Positions 25,269-34,406 of a DNA stretch of 64,000 nucleotides are shown here, piece after piece. The DNA is from Paenalkalicoccus suaedae (GTDB lineage Bacteria > Bacillota > Bacilli > Bacillales > Salisediminibacteriaceae). Below the pieces are notes generated by a model. That model was not told where the DNA came from. It was given only the letters and a program-made list of their open reading frames with translations, and did no database searches. The stretch's first letter is position 1; each line of letters opens with the position of its first letter. The stretch is taken from contig NZ_CP041372.2 of the NCBI RefSeq assembly GCF_006965545.2, positions 1,178,001-1,242,000 of the forward strand. The letters run 5' to 3'. The position numbers and the translations under genes were made by a program.

Positions 25269-26285
25269 ATGGCGACGATAAAAGATATAGCGAAAATTGC
25301 TGGAGTCTCTGTGACAACCGTTTCGAGAGCACTTAATGGCTACAGTGACGTAAGTGAAAAAACAAGGTCTCGCGTGGAGCAAGTAGCAAAAGAGCTGAAG
25401 TATAGCCCGAACGCTGTTGCACGTACTCTTGTTATGAATAAGTCCAAAACAATTGGTTTACTTGTCTCTGATTTAAACCGAGCGGGCGCGAAGGATATGT
25501 TCACGTACGAGGTCATGTGTGGGATCAATGATTCCGTATCTGATGAGGATTATGATTTAATTTTATTTAGCACTAATCATGATAAACAACAAGTCAAAAC
25601 GTATACACAGCTATGCCAAGAAAGACAGGTAGAGGGCGTCATTATGCAAGGTGTCCGAATGAATGACACGTATTTAACTGAAATTATGGATAGTCAAATC
25701 CCATGTGTGTTAATTGATGTAGAATTAGAAGGTGACAGTGTTGGCTATGTTTCTACAGACAATGTATTTGGAGCACAGATGGCAGTCAAACATTTAGTTA
25801 ATCTTGGTCATAAGAAGATTGGCTTTATTAATGGACATGATCAAGCTCTAGTAAGTAAAAAGCGCCGAGAAGGCTATGAGAAAGAGCTCACATCGGCTGG
25901 AATCACGATCGATGAATCGCTCATAGCGAACGGAGAGTTTAATGAGTTGCAGGCTGAAATAGTTGCTCGGGATATTTTAACTAAACACCAGGACATCACA
26001 GCATTCTTTTGCGCAAGTGATCTTATGGCATTAGGCGCCATGCGAGCAATCCAGCAAAAGGGACTGCGAATTCCAGAGGATATTTCGATTGTAGGATTTG
26101 ATGATATTACACTTGCACAATATACGTCGCCACCTTTGACAACGGTATCTCAAGATAAATATCAGATGGGGTACGTTGCTGCAAAGCTGTTAATTGGGAT
26201 GTTAACCAACTCAGATCAAGCTAGAAAAACGATTTTAGATAATCAACTAATAAAGAGAGGATCAACTGCTCCTGTAAAAAGATAA
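25269..26285 (+). CDS. LacI-family sugar-responsive regulator
   Basis: The N-terminal helix-turn-helix (ATIKDIAKIAGVSVTTVSRAL) is followed by a periplasmic-binding-protein-like effector domain with VGFDDITLAQYTSPPLTTV near the end. The 338-aa length is standard. Start: TTG 25257 is in frame, but GGAGG lies 5 bases before ATG 25269. It has a palindrome at its own start, and two related palindromes precede the next gene, so it is probably a maltodextrin-responsive (MalR-like) repressor of this cluster. The effector is inferred from context only. Confidence 0.88.
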   Translation: MATIKDIAKIAGVSVTTVSRALNGYSDVSEKTRSRVEQVAKELKYSPNAVARTLVMNKSKTIGLLVSDLNRAGAKDMFTYEVMCGINDSVSDEDYDLILFSTNHDKQQVKTYTQLCQERQVEGVIMQGVRMNDTYLTEIMDSQIPCVLIDVELEGDSVGYVSTDNVFGAQMAVKHLVNLGHKKIGFINGHDQALVSKKRREGYEKELTSAGITIDESLIANGEFNELQAEIVARDILTKHQDITAFFCASDLMALGAMRAIQQKGLRIPEDISIVGFDDITLAQYTSPPLTTVSQDKYQMGYVAAKLLIGMLTNSDQARKTILDNQLIKRGSTAPVKR

Positions 26286-26303
26286 GCAGTTTTTCTTTAC
26301 ACG

Positions 26304-26325
26304 ATACCCGAAACGTTTCGGGTAT
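26304..26325 (+). promoter_or_regulatory. LacI-type operator 1 of the glycosidase-ABC operon
   Basis: A perfect 22-bp palindrome with core CCCGAAACGTTTCGGG, 50 bases before the ATG of the glycosidase gene; TATTATATT follows as a possible -10 region. Confidence 0.62.
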
Positions 26326-26340
26326 TATATTAGATAAAAA

Positions 26341-26354
26341 CCAAAACGTTTCGG
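26341..26354 (+). promoter_or_regulatory. LacI-type operator 2 of the glycosidase-ABC operon
   Basis: CCAAAACGTTTCGG is a hybrid of the autoregulatory site (left half) and operator 1 (right half). Its centre is 33 bases (about three helical turns) from that of operator 1. Confidence 0.55.
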
Positions 26355-26374
26355 GAAGAAGGAAGGGGCTTACT

Positions 26375-28471
26375 ATGAGCTATCGAGTCATTAAAGAAGA
26401 CGATTTATTTTTATTAACAGATGAGAATGGAGATATACCGAAGGATCATACGTATGGACCTGGCTTATACACAAAGGACACACGATTTTTAAGTGAAATG
26501 ACCTTAACTATCAATAAAGAAAAGCCTATCATGCTCTCCTCTGCTGCGGATGAGAACTACATAGCAGAAATTATCATGACGAACCCTCATCAAGAGACAG
26601 AGGAAGAATTGTTGTTGTGGAGAGAATCGATCGAAATAAAAAGAAAGCGCTTTATACATGATGGCGTTTTATATGAACAGATTCAGTTAACGTCATTCGC
26701 ACCTAAACCGATCGTGTTTAATTTCGAAATGACCTTTGAAGCGGACTTCAAAGACATGTTTATTATAAGAGGATTTCAGCACGGGGAAATTGGGACGAAG
26801 AATAAAACCGATGTATCGACATCATCAATGACGTTTCATTATAGCGGTGCAGATAGCATCGAGCGAGCGACTAGAATTGAGTGGGACAAAGTGCCTTCTT
26901 ATGTAAAAGAAGGGGAAATCGGCTTCACATGTAGCCTTTCGCATAGCGAAACAGAAACAGTTACTTTTGCTATATGTCCGGAAATTGGCGATGAAAAATC
27001 AACGCCAATTCAAGCAGATAAGGCTCTTCAAGCCTTAAAAGATAGCTATGCCGAGTGGGAAGCGACGACAACAAAAATACATTCAAATAATGATGTATTT
27101 AACCGATTGATCAAGCGTGGCGTAGACGATATGCGCGTGCTACTCACAGATATGGGCTACGGGAAATTTCCTGTAGCGGGTCTTCCGTGGTTTGGTGTCC
27201 CATTTGGACGGGATAGCCTTATAGCAGCTATGCAACTAATCCCGTTCCGACCGGAAGTAGCGAAAGGAACACTTCGCACGATGGCAAGTGAACAGGGAAA
27301 GCAGAAGGACCCTTGGCGAGACGAAGAACCAGGAAAAATTATGCATGAGATGAGATTTGGAGAATTAGCTAATACGGGCCAAGTACCATTTACACCTTAC
27401 TACGGGACGATAGATGCTACACCACTTTTCCTCCTATTACTCACTGATTATGTGAAGTGGACTGGTGACTTAGAGCTGTTTAATGAACTCGAAGAGAACG
27501 TGTCTCGTGCATTGGAATGGATAGATTCTTATGGGGATCGAGATGAGGATGGATTTGTTGAATACCACCAAGAGGCTGCAAAAGGTATAGCTAATCAAGG
27601 GTGGAAGGATTCCGGAGACTCTATCGTACATCGCAATGGAGATTTAGCAGTCGCACCTATTGCATTAGCAGAAGTGCAAGGGTATGTATACGAAGCGAAA
27701 ACGTCTCTTGCCAGTATCTATATCCACCTTGGAAAGAAAGAATTATCAAACAAGCTACAGGATGAAGCCACAAAATTAGCAGCTGCATTTGAAGAAAGCT
27801 TTTGGATGAAGGAACACGATTACTATGCGCTTGCCTTAGATGGTCATAACGATCAGGTTGGGACAATTACATCCAATCCAGGTCATGTACTAAGAGCGTT
27901 AATGGTCAAAGAAGATAGAGCGAAAAAGATAGTAAATATGCTCCTTTCTGATCGAATGTTTTCTGGATTTGGCATACGGACAATGGCTAAAGGAGAAGCG
28001 GGTTATAACCCGATTAGCTATCATAATGGAACCATTTGGCCGCACGATAATAGCTTGATCATTTTAGGGATGAGTAAAGCTTTCTTTTTTAAAGAAGCAG
28101 CAGTTGCAATTAAAGGGTTAATGGATGTAGCGCCATCGTTCGAATATGATCGCTTGCCTGAGCTTTTCTGTGGATATGAAAAGAAGGCAGTGAAATATCC
28201 AGTTGCTTGTTCCCCTCAGGCTTGGGCAGCAGGCACACCGCTCATGTGTACACAGGCCATGCTAGGATTATTCCCTGATGCGTTAAACAAATCGATTCAA
28301 CTAGCACCATACTTGCCTGATGGAATCGACGAGTTAACGGTAACCGATATGGCTATATCTGATGGGGTGTTAAATATAAAGGTAATGAGAGAAGACAATT
28401 CGTTTAAAACAGATATTTTGTTAAATACAACAGGATGTACGATTTCGACGCTTGAACAAGTTAGTCCCTAA
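26375..28471 (+). CDS. Amylo-alpha-1,6-glucosidase / glycogen-debranching-like glycosidase
   Basis: Cytoplasmic two-domain protein of 698 aa. Residues ~5-200 form a beta-rich glycogen-debranching N-terminal domain (RVIKEDDLFLLTDENGDIP, GPGLYTKDTRFLSEM). The rest is a six-hairpin (alpha/alpha)6 glycosidase domain with GVPFGRDSLIAAMQL, GWKDSGDSIVHRNG and YHNGTIWPHDNSLI. Such enzymes trim alpha-1,6 branches or related alpha-glucosides. It is the first gene of the LacI-controlled operon and feeds on sugars brought in by the ABC importer downstream. True substrate specificity is not decided by sequence. Confidence 0.85.
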   Translation: MSYRVIKEDDLFLLTDENGDIPKDHTYGPGLYTKDTRFLSEMTLTINKEKPIMLSSAADENYIAEIIMTNPHQETEEELLLWRESIEIKRKRFIHDGVLYEQIQLTSFAPKPIVFNFEMTFEADFKDMFIIRGFQHGEIGTKNKTDVSTSSMTFHYSGADSIERATRIEWDKVPSYVKEGEIGFTCSLSHSETETVTFAICPEIGDEKSTPIQADKALQALKDSYAEWEATTTKIHSNNDVFNRLIKRGVDDMRVLLTDMGYGKFPVAGLPWFGVPFGRDSLIAAMQLIPFRPEVAKGTLRTMASEQGKQKDPWRDEEPGKIMHEMRFGELANTGQVPFTPYYGTIDATPLFLLLLTDYVKWTGDLELFNELEENVSRALEWIDSYGDRDEDGFVEYHQEAAKGIANQGWKDSGDSIVHRNGDLAVAPIALAEVQGYVYEAKTSLASIYIHLGKKELSNKLQDEATKLAAAFEESFWMKEHDYYALALDGHNDQVGTITSNPGHVLRALMVKEDRAKKIVNMLLSDRMFSGFGIRTMAKGEAGYNPISYHNGTIWPHDNSLIILGMSKAFFFKEAAVAIKGLMDVAPSFEYDRLPELFCGYEKKAVKYPVACSPQAWAAGTPLMCTQAMLGLFPDALNKSIQLAPYLPDGIDELTVTDMAISDGVLNIKVMREDNSFKTDILLNTTGCTISTLEQVSP

Positions 28472-28537
28472 TGAGGGGAGCCTTTAGGCTACATGTCTCA
28501 TCACTATAGAGTAAAAATGGAGAGGGGTTTTACAAGG

Positions 28538-29791
28538 ATGAAAAAGCATTTAGTAGGATTTAGTGCAGTCGCGTTATTGCTTGCAGCGTGTGGAGGTAAC
28601 AATGGGGATGGAAATAACACAACCAACGATGGTTCGGAGGCATCGAGCGCAGAGCCTATTGAGCTTACATTGAGTGGATGGGGCTCGTCCCCAGCAGAGT
28701 CAGAGATTTTTAATGCAACGCTCGAAAAATTTATGGAAGAGCACCCGCATATAACCGTCAACTTTGATGTCATTGCTGATCAATATATGGATGTAACGCG
28801 CACACGATTAATTGGCGGGAATGCGGCCGATGTATTTTTCTTAGATGCTTTTGAGGCACCAGCTCTTATGGAAACGGGAGTGCTTGAGCCATTAGATGAT
28901 TATATTACAGACGATTTCAATATAGATGATTTTGAAGATCCGTTGTTAGAAGCATTCCAGAGAGACGGAGCGACATATGGTCTACCTAAAGATACATCTA
29001 CATTAGCGATGTTTTATAACGTAGATATGTTTGAAGCTGCAGGGCTAGAAGGTCCTCCAGAAACATGGGAGCAAATGGAGGAGTACGCGCAAATTTTAAC
29101 AGACTCAACGGACGCATTCGGACTTGGAGTCGTGGCTGATTTGGCAAGACTTCGCTATATTGCAGAGTCTAAGGGTGGACAAATCGCTACTGATAACTTA
29201 GCGAGCTTTGCTTCTCCTGAAGTAGTGGAGGCGCTACAGCCGATCATTGATTTAAAGGATGCTGGTTATGCAGCTGTACCTGCAGACGTTGGTGCTGACT
29301 GGGGTGGAGAGATGTTTGGCCAAGGTCGCGCGGCTATGATGATGGAAGGTAACTGGACAATTTCCTTCCTAGAGGACACATTCCCGAACTTAAATTGGGA
29401 CACTGCTGAACTACCAACTATTGATGGTCAAGAAGGATCGATGGCATATACAGTAGCATATGTCATGAATGCAGAGTCAGAGAAGAAGGATGCAGCTTGG
29501 GAGCTTATCTCTTGGTTAACAGGTCCAGAAGGTATGGCGGAGTGGACTGGTGGAGGATTTGCATTACCTACACGTAACTCTGTATCGGAAGAGCTTGGTC
29601 TGTTTGAAGATGAGATTCGTGCACCATTTGCTGAGGCAGCTGCTTACGCAACGGTATGGGCAGATGACACGAACTTACCGATCATCAACAATAACTTTAA
29701 TAACGAATTCTTAAGTGCATTCTTAGGAAACAAGTCGTTAGAAGACGCTTTACAAGAAGCGCAAGACGTAGCAAATAGAGAAGTAGAATAA
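28538..29791 (+). CDS. Sugar ABC transporter substrate-binding lipoprotein
   Basis: Extracellular solute-binding protein of family 1, 417 aa. A lipoprotein signal with lipobox LLAAC is followed by a Gly/Asn/Thr-rich acidic linker. The body has typical segments: TLSGWGSSPAESEIF, YGLPKDTSTLAMFYN and GRAAMMMEGNWTISFLE. Maltodextrin or another alpha-glucoside is the likely ligand given its neighbours. The open frame starts at 28493, but ATG 28538 begins a normal lipoprotein signal and has GAGGGG upstream. A hairpin directly after it probably sets a higher level than the permeases. Confidence 0.9.
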   Translation: MKKHLVGFSAVALLLAACGGNNGDGNNTTNDGSEASSAEPIELTLSGWGSSPAESEIFNATLEKFMEEHPHITVNFDVIADQYMDVTRTRLIGGNAADVFFLDAFEAPALMETGVLEPLDDYITDDFNIDDFEDPLLEAFQRDGATYGLPKDTSTLAMFYNVDMFEAAGLEGPPETWEQMEEYAQILTDSTDAFGLGVVADLARLRYIAESKGGQIATDNLASFASPEVVEALQPIIDLKDAGYAAVPADVGADWGGEMFGQGRAAMMMEGNWTISFLEDTFPNLNWDTAELPTIDGQEGSMAYTVAYVMNAESEKKDAAWELISWLTGPEGMAEWTGGGFALPTRNSVSEELGLFEDEIRAPFAEAAAYATVWADDTNLPIINNNFNNEFLSAFLGNKSLEDALQEAQDVANREVE

Positions 29792-29797
29792 TAAGTG

Positions 29798-29835
29798 TCA
29801 GGGCGTAATGCGAATACGTGCGCCCTGATCTTTTT
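29798..29835 (+). terminator. Intra-operon hairpin after the binding-protein gene
   Basis: TCAGGGCG (29798-29805) pairs with CGCCCTGA (29821-29828), followed by TCTTTTT. It lies between the binding protein and permease genes. It could act as a partial terminator or 3' stabiliser. Confidence 0.6.
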
Positions 29836-29853
29836 AGAAGGGAAGTTAACGTG

Positions 29854-30759
29854 ATGAGAAAGGAACCAACATACTCAAAGCGAGCCTTAATAGAATCCGG
29901 ACAAGGATACTTATTTATGACACCGACACTATTTACTATCGGTGTGTTCGTATTATTACCAATCATTTACGCCATCTTCTTATCCTTTCATCAAGTAGAG
30001 CTATTAGGCGGTACTAATTTAGAATTTGTCGGCTTTGATAACTTTGCTAGAATGATCGATGACTACCGAGCAGGTATTGCTTTATGGAATACGTTCCAGT
30101 ACGTCATTATCGTTGTACCTACTCAAACATTATTAGCTTTAGTGCTCGCAGCGACACTTAATGCGGGGCTTAAAGGGGAGAAATTCTTTCGAATCGTTTA
30201 TTTCTTACCAACGTTAACTTCTTCAGCTGTACTTACATTGATTTTTATGTGGATGTACAACCCTGAAGGAGCATTCAACCAGTTTTTAGATTTATTTGGT
30301 TTACCTACGTACAACTGGATCAACGACCCTAACGTTGCCTTATTTGCCATTATGATTATGAATATTTGGGCTACAGCACCATTCTTCATGGTTATTTATT
30401 TAGCGGCCCTTCAAGATATACCAGATTCCCTTTACGAAGCTGCAGAATTAGATGGGGCAGGACCGTTCCAAAAATTCCGCTATATTACCGTTCCACAATT
30501 ACGACCTATTACATCCTTTGTTGTCATTATGGGGATAATCGGAACATTCCAGCTATTTGATCAGTCGTATATTTTCTCTGGAGGCTCAGGGGGACCAAGT
30601 AACTCTACCTTAACCGTCGTGTTACTTATTTATCAATATGCTTTTGACGGTATTGGCAGAATGGGATATGCAGCGGCTCTGGCATTTGCATTAGCGTTCA
30701 TTATTTTAATCGCAACCGTTATTCAACGAAAGCTATCGAAAGAAGAAACTATTTACTAA
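29854..30759 (+). CDS. Sugar ABC transporter permease (MalF-type)
   Basis: Six predicted membrane helices. The ATPase-contact loop is DIPDSLYEAAELDGAGPFQKFRYITVPQL (the EAA---G motif). The 301-aa length is typical of MalF/MsmF-type permeases of Gram-positive bacteria. ATG 29854 with AAGGGAAG upstream is preferred over the open frame at 29818. It forms a heterodimer with the next permease. No ATPase gene is in the operon, so a shared MsmX-type ATPase elsewhere is expected. Confidence 0.92.
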   Translation: MRKEPTYSKRALIESGQGYLFMTPTLFTIGVFVLLPIIYAIFLSFHQVELLGGTNLEFVGFDNFARMIDDYRAGIALWNTFQYVIIVVPTQTLLALVLAATLNAGLKGEKFFRIVYFLPTLTSSAVLTLIFMWMYNPEGAFNQFLDLFGLPTYNWINDPNVALFAIMIMNIWATAPFFMVIYLAALQDIPDSLYEAAELDGAGPFQKFRYITVPQLRPITSFVVIMGIIGTFQLFDQSYIFSGGSGGPSNSTLTVVLLIYQYAFDGIGRMGYAAALAFALAFIILIATVIQRKLSKEETIY

Positions 30760-30781
30760 AGAAGAGAGAAGGTGTTTAACT

Positions 30782-31606
30782 ATGAAAAAAATAAGTGTAA
30801 AACGTTCGATTCTCTACGTAATTCTCTCTCTTTATGCGTTAGTTACTCTTTTCCCGTTTTTATGGGCACTATCGTCTTCCTTTAAATCGTTAGAGGAAAT
30901 TTTAACGCATAATATGAACTTAATTCCTCAAAACTTTACGTTAGATAATTTCCGATTTATCTTTATGGAACAACCTATGTTTATGAGGTGGTTGTTTAAC
31001 AGTGTGCTAGTAGCCGTTATTGGTACTGCTTTAAATCTATTATTCAATTCGATGGCAGGGTATGCGTTAGCAAGAATCTCCTTCCCTGGTCGAAAATCGA
31101 TGTTTATTTTAGTCTTGGCAGTACTAATGATCCCAGGACAAATTACCATGATCCCAAACTATCTTATTTTAAATCAATTAGGATGGTTAAACTCTTATCA
31201 CGGACTCATCATTCCTGCTATGGTAAACGCGACATTTATCTTTATGATGAGACAATTTTTCGTTAACTTCCCGAAAGAAGTAGAAGAAGCTGCACAGATA
31301 GATGGACTTTCTCGAGTAGGGACGTTCTTTCGTATTGTCCTTCCAATGGCAAAGCCAGCGCTTGCTGCTCAGACAATCTTTGTATTCATGGCGTCTTGGA
31401 ATGATTTTATGAGGCCACTAATTGTCATGTCTGATCAATCGATGTACACATTACCAGTTGGATTAAACCAATTTAAAGGTGTATTTATCACCCAGTGGAA
31501 TTATATCATGGCGGCTTCTATGGTATTCACATTACCGGTACTACTACTTTATGCATTTTTTAACAGATACTTTATTAAAGGTCTCTCCTTACGAGGAGAT
31601 AAATAA
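30782..31606 (+). CDS. Sugar ABC transporter permease (MalG-type)
   Basis: The 274-aa inner-membrane permease has six helices and the EAA motif EVEEAAQIDGLSRVGTFFRIVLPMAKPAL. It lies 22 bases after its partner behind GAGAAGGTG and is the last gene of the LacI-controlled operon, before a strong terminator. Confidence 0.92.
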   Translation: MKKISVKRSILYVILSLYALVTLFPFLWALSSSFKSLEEILTHNMNLIPQNFTLDNFRFIFMEQPMFMRWLFNSVLVAVIGTALNLLFNSMAGYALARISFPGRKSMFILVLAVLMIPGQITMIPNYLILNQLGWLNSYHGLIIPAMVNATFIFMMRQFFVNFPKEVEEAAQIDGLSRVGTFFRIVLPMAKPALAAQTIFVFMASWNDFMRPLIVMSDQSMYTLPVGLNQFKGVFITQWNYIMAASMVFTLPVLLLYAFFNRYFIKGLSLRGDK

Positions 31607-31618
31607 AAGGAGTAAGTC

Positions 31619-31670
31619 AAAACAGCTAGGACTTTACACATTTCGTGTGAATTCCTAGCTGTTTTATCTT
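31619..31670 (+). terminator. Terminator of the sugar ABC operon
   Basis: AAAACAGCTAGGA pairs with TCCTAGCTGTTTT, with an inner ACACA/TGTGA extension, followed by ATCTTCT. Confidence 0.7.
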
Positions 31671-31737
31671 CTAAATTAGCTATTATGGATGTGTTTTGGG
31701 ATTTGGTAAAATCAAATGACACAAGACTTTAGAATCA

Positions 31738-31746
31738 TGCTATAAT
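31738..31746 (+). promoter_or_regulatory. Extended -10 promoter of the MCP gene
   Basis: TGCTATAAT, 38 bases before the ATG. The usual -35 is weak, and no convincing sigma-D motif is seen. Confidence 0.45.
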
Positions 31747-31783
31747 GTAAGCGATATCATTAAAGGGGAAAGTGGTGGTTTTA

Positions 31784-33562
31784 ATGGGGAGAAAAAAATC
31801 ATTAGGCATTAAACGATCATTAACTAATAAAGGTAACCGTCGTTTTTCATGGTTTGGAATAAGGCATTGGAGACTAACGAGAAAGTATGCTGTTGTATTT
31901 GCTAGCACATTAGGTTTCTTTCTATTATCAGCACTACTTGTTTATACAGCGCTAGCTGGTGCAAAAGATGATGTGACAGAATTACAGCGGAGTGGGGATC
32001 GGGCTGTTATGCTCACTGATATGACGCAATTATTTGAGGAACGCTATGGTCTTTTATTGGAGTACATATTCTTCCCTAATGAAGAGATTACAGCTGCCTA
32101 TACAGCAAGTAGCGAGGAATTTAGTCGACTCTTAGAAGATATCACCCCATATTTAGATACAGATGAGATGGTTAGCTTGACTACTCTAATAGAAGGAAAC
32201 GACGCACAGCTAAATGACCTTTTCTTCAGACAGGCTGACGAAGTTGCTGGAGATTTATCTAATATTACCTTTACCGAGGTTATTATTAATCGAGCGCAAA
32301 CCATAAAAGATCGGAATTTCTACGCCCTACAACAGCTTAGAATTATGGTCGATGATGCGAGAGAGTCCTCCGCAGTTTCTACAAATGAAAGTTTAGATTT
32401 TGTGACTGTATTATTAAGTGTATTATTCCTTGCGTCAATGATCGTCTCGCTCGGGCTCTTAATCCTTATTAACCGAAGCATTCGTAAGAGATTGCGCACT
32501 ATTTTAGCGTATAGCTCAAATTTGACGAAGGGAAATATTCACGTTCCTTCTATTAAGGATGACACTCGAGATGAGCTTGGGGAACTATCACGTGCCTTAG
32601 ATGACGTAAAAGAAAAACTACAGGAGACCATGCTGTCTATGCAAGCAACTTCTGATGATGTAAAAAATAAAACGGACTTCTTAACAGTATTTACGACAAA
32701 CTTAAAGACGAACAGCACCAACGTGTATTCGTCTATGCAAACATTACTAGCAGGAATGGAAGAGCAATCAAATGCCTTTCTAGATATTTCAAGTGCTATG
32801 AAGGCGTATTCACTTAATATGAGAGAGGTGCACGATCGAAGTAATAAGTTATACGCATCGTCTGAGGAAATTAGTGAGCTGACGAAAGAAGGCAACAAAA
32901 AAATGAGCACTTCGGTAAAAGAAATTGAGAAGACAAATCGAATGGTTCAGGAGTCGTCTAGTCGAGTGACATCATTAGGGGATCGATCGGAGGATATTGC
33001 ACAGTTTGTTCAAACAATCGAAGAAATAGCAAATCAAACTAATCTATTAGCGCTCAATGCATCGATAGAAGCGGCAAGAGCAGGAAATCACGGAAAAGGG
33101 TTTGCTGTTGTAGCAAATGAAATCCGTAAGCTATCAGAAGGGGTAAGGCTTGCAGTAGCGGAGATTACGACAATTGTTGAGCGAATTCAGACAGATACGA
33201 GGCAGGTGAGCGAATCACTCTCCAACGGATCAGCGGAAGCAGAGCGTGGTCTTATACAAATGAGAGAAACAGGTGCATATTTCGAACAAATTTTTGAGCG
33301 TGTGAAAGAAATGGAATCATTAGTAACGGATAATGCGACATCCATACAGAGCATTGCAGCGCAAACGGAACAAATGGAAGAAACTGTCGAACGAACAGCT
33401 GAAACAGCAGCTAGTGCAACTACTAATATAGGAGAAGTAACGAAAACAATGGACTCTCAACAGCATCAGGTAGAGGAAGTGGCAGAAAACACGAATGAGT
33501 TAAAAGATACGACGGAGGAGTTAAACCGCATTGTAGATAAATATAAGCAAGAGGCTTCTTGA
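31784..33562 (+). CDS. Methyl-accepting chemotaxis protein
   Basis: Transmembrane chemoreceptor of 592 aa. A basic N-terminus is followed by a first helix (about residues 36-57), an extracellular four-helix-bundle-like sensor (about 58-200) and a second helix (about 202-227). A HAMP domain ([14 protein letters not shown]) and a long coiled-coil signalling domain follow. The hairpin tip [41 protein letters not shown] binds CheA and CheW. The ligand is unknown. ATG 31784 is chosen over the in-frame GTGs at 31772 and 31775 because GGTGG lies just upstream. It is convergent with a lone CheY-like gene. Confidence 0.93.
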   Translation: MGRKKSLGIKRSLTNKGNRRFSWFGIRHWRLTRKYAVVFASTLGFFLLSALLVYTALAGAKDDVTELQRSGDRAVMLTDMTQLFEERYGLLLEYIFFPNEEITAAYTASSEEFSRLLEDITPYLDTDEMVSLTTLIEGNDAQLNDLFFRQADEVAGDLSNITFTEVIINRAQTIKDRNFYALQQLRIMVDDARESSAVSTNESLDFVTVLLSVLFLASMIVSLGLLILINRSIRKRLRTILAYSSNLTKGNIHVPSIKDDTRDELGELSRALDDVKEKLQETMLSMQATSDDVKNKTDFLTVFTTNLKTNSTNVYSSMQTLLAGMEEQSNAFLDISSAMKAYSLNMREVHDRSNKLYASSEEISELTKEGNKKMSTSVKEIEKTNRMVQESSSRVTSLGDRSEDIAQFVQTIEEIANQTNLLALNASIEAARAGNHGKGFAVVANEIRKLSEGVRLAVAEITTIVERIQTDTRQVSESLSNGSAEAERGLIQMRETGAYFEQIFERVKEMESLVTDNATSIQSIAAQTEQMEETVERTAETAASATTNIGEVTKTMDSQQHQVEEVAENTNELKDTTEELNRIVDKYKQEAS

Positions 33563-33603
33563 ATGTAAGGGAGAGCGTATTACAACCTACATTCTATTAT
33601 CGT

Positions 33604-33634
33604 AAAAAAAGAGGCTGGATATGATTCCAGCCTC
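33604..33634 (-). terminator. Terminator of the CheY-like gene
   Basis: On the minus strand, GAGGCTGGA/TCCAGCCTC is followed by a seven-T run. Confidence 0.78.
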
Positions 33635-33639
33635 GAAAA

Positions 33640-34014
33640 CTAGCTTGTTTGATAAATGTATTCTTCCAATAATTCTTTAATTGTGTGAGGTAACATAGGC
33701 TTTTGGACAAAGGATTTCGCGCCGAGGTGAACAGAACGACGAAGATGAGCATGCTGATTAGACGAAGACATCATTATAATGCTAGCGTCTGGATGAGTTC
33801 TCACAATTTCTTTTAATGCTTGAATACCGTCTTTATTTGGCATTACGATGTCCATGAACACGAGTGATGGAACGTGCGTATGATACATCTCTACTGCTTC
33901 ATTTCCATCCTTAGCTTCAAGTAACGTTATCATAGGTTCACTCTCAAGAGCATGTACAAACTGATAGCGAAACAGGTCTGAATCATCACAAACTAAAACA
34001 GAATGTTTATTCAT
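33640..34014 (-). CDS. CheY-like single-domain response regulator
   Basis: A stand-alone receiver of 124 aa. It has acid-pocket D10/D11, a phospho-acceptor aspartate at D55 in FMDIVMP, the switch serine in MMSSSN and the conserved lysine K105 in FVQKP. There is no output domain, as in CheY and Spo0F. GAGAGGTG precedes the ATG. It converges on the MCP gene and may belong to the same sensory pathway; B. subtilis CheY itself lies in the large flagellar operon, so this is probably an accessory receiver. Confidence 0.88.
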   Translation of the reverse strand: MNKHSVLVCDDSDLFRYQFVHALESEPMITLLEAKDGNEAVEMYHTHVPSLVFMDIVMPNKDGIQALKEIVRTHPDASIIMMSSSNQHAHLRRSVHLGAKSFVQKPMLPHTIKELLEEYIYQTS

Positions 34015-34406
34015 CCGAACACCTCTCCATTTCTACTATTATATACTGACTATTCTAACATTTTTTGATAGACAATGGGAACGCACTATTTTTTCTGTGT
34101 TTCAAGGACACATGTCCTGATAGAATAAATTTCTTTCAAAAACATATGAAAAAATGTAAAAAAACTATTTCTATTGGGCAGAATAAGTGGTATATTAATT
34201 TCGACCGAAGAAAACGCTACCAAACGAATTGGTGTGTCATTTTTAGAGGTCAGACATCGTACAAGTAAAATATTTCTTTTATGTAAACGTTTTTAAGATT
34301 ATCATTTTCGTCAATGTATGTCATAATGGTGTCATGGTTTTGAATCTGACAAACGACAGACTCGAAACCTTAAAAAATTATGTTATTTTTGAGGGGGAGT
34401 TTCATC
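34015..34406 (+). other. 392-base gene-free leader of the nucleoside importer
   Basis: AT-rich, with no supported gene. It contains an inverted repeat AGGACA-CA-TGTCCT at 34105-34118, a cre-like site TGTAAACGTTTTTA at 34282-34295 (13 of 14 positions) and a CATAAT box near 34321. The long length suggests control of the downstream gene. Confidence 0.5.
34282..34295 (+). promoter_or_regulatory. cre-like site upstream of nupN
   Basis: TGTAAACGTTTTTA matches TGWAANCGNTNWCA except for one C. It lies about 110 bases before the nupN start, so carbon control of nucleoside uptake is possible. Confidence 0.45.

Noticed and set aside
31741-31771. Sigma-D promoter for the MCP gene
   Set aside because: AGCGATAT resembles the -10, but no TAAA lies at the proper distance; the extended sigma-A -10 fits better.
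34065-34268. 67-codon plus-strand frame before nupN
   Set aside because: No ribosome site, low-complexity AT-rich composition and it spans regulatory-looking DNA.
34015-34406. Purine riboswitch before nupN
   Set aside because: The conserved purine aptamer core (TATA...GGATATGG and loop-loop elements) cannot be found.
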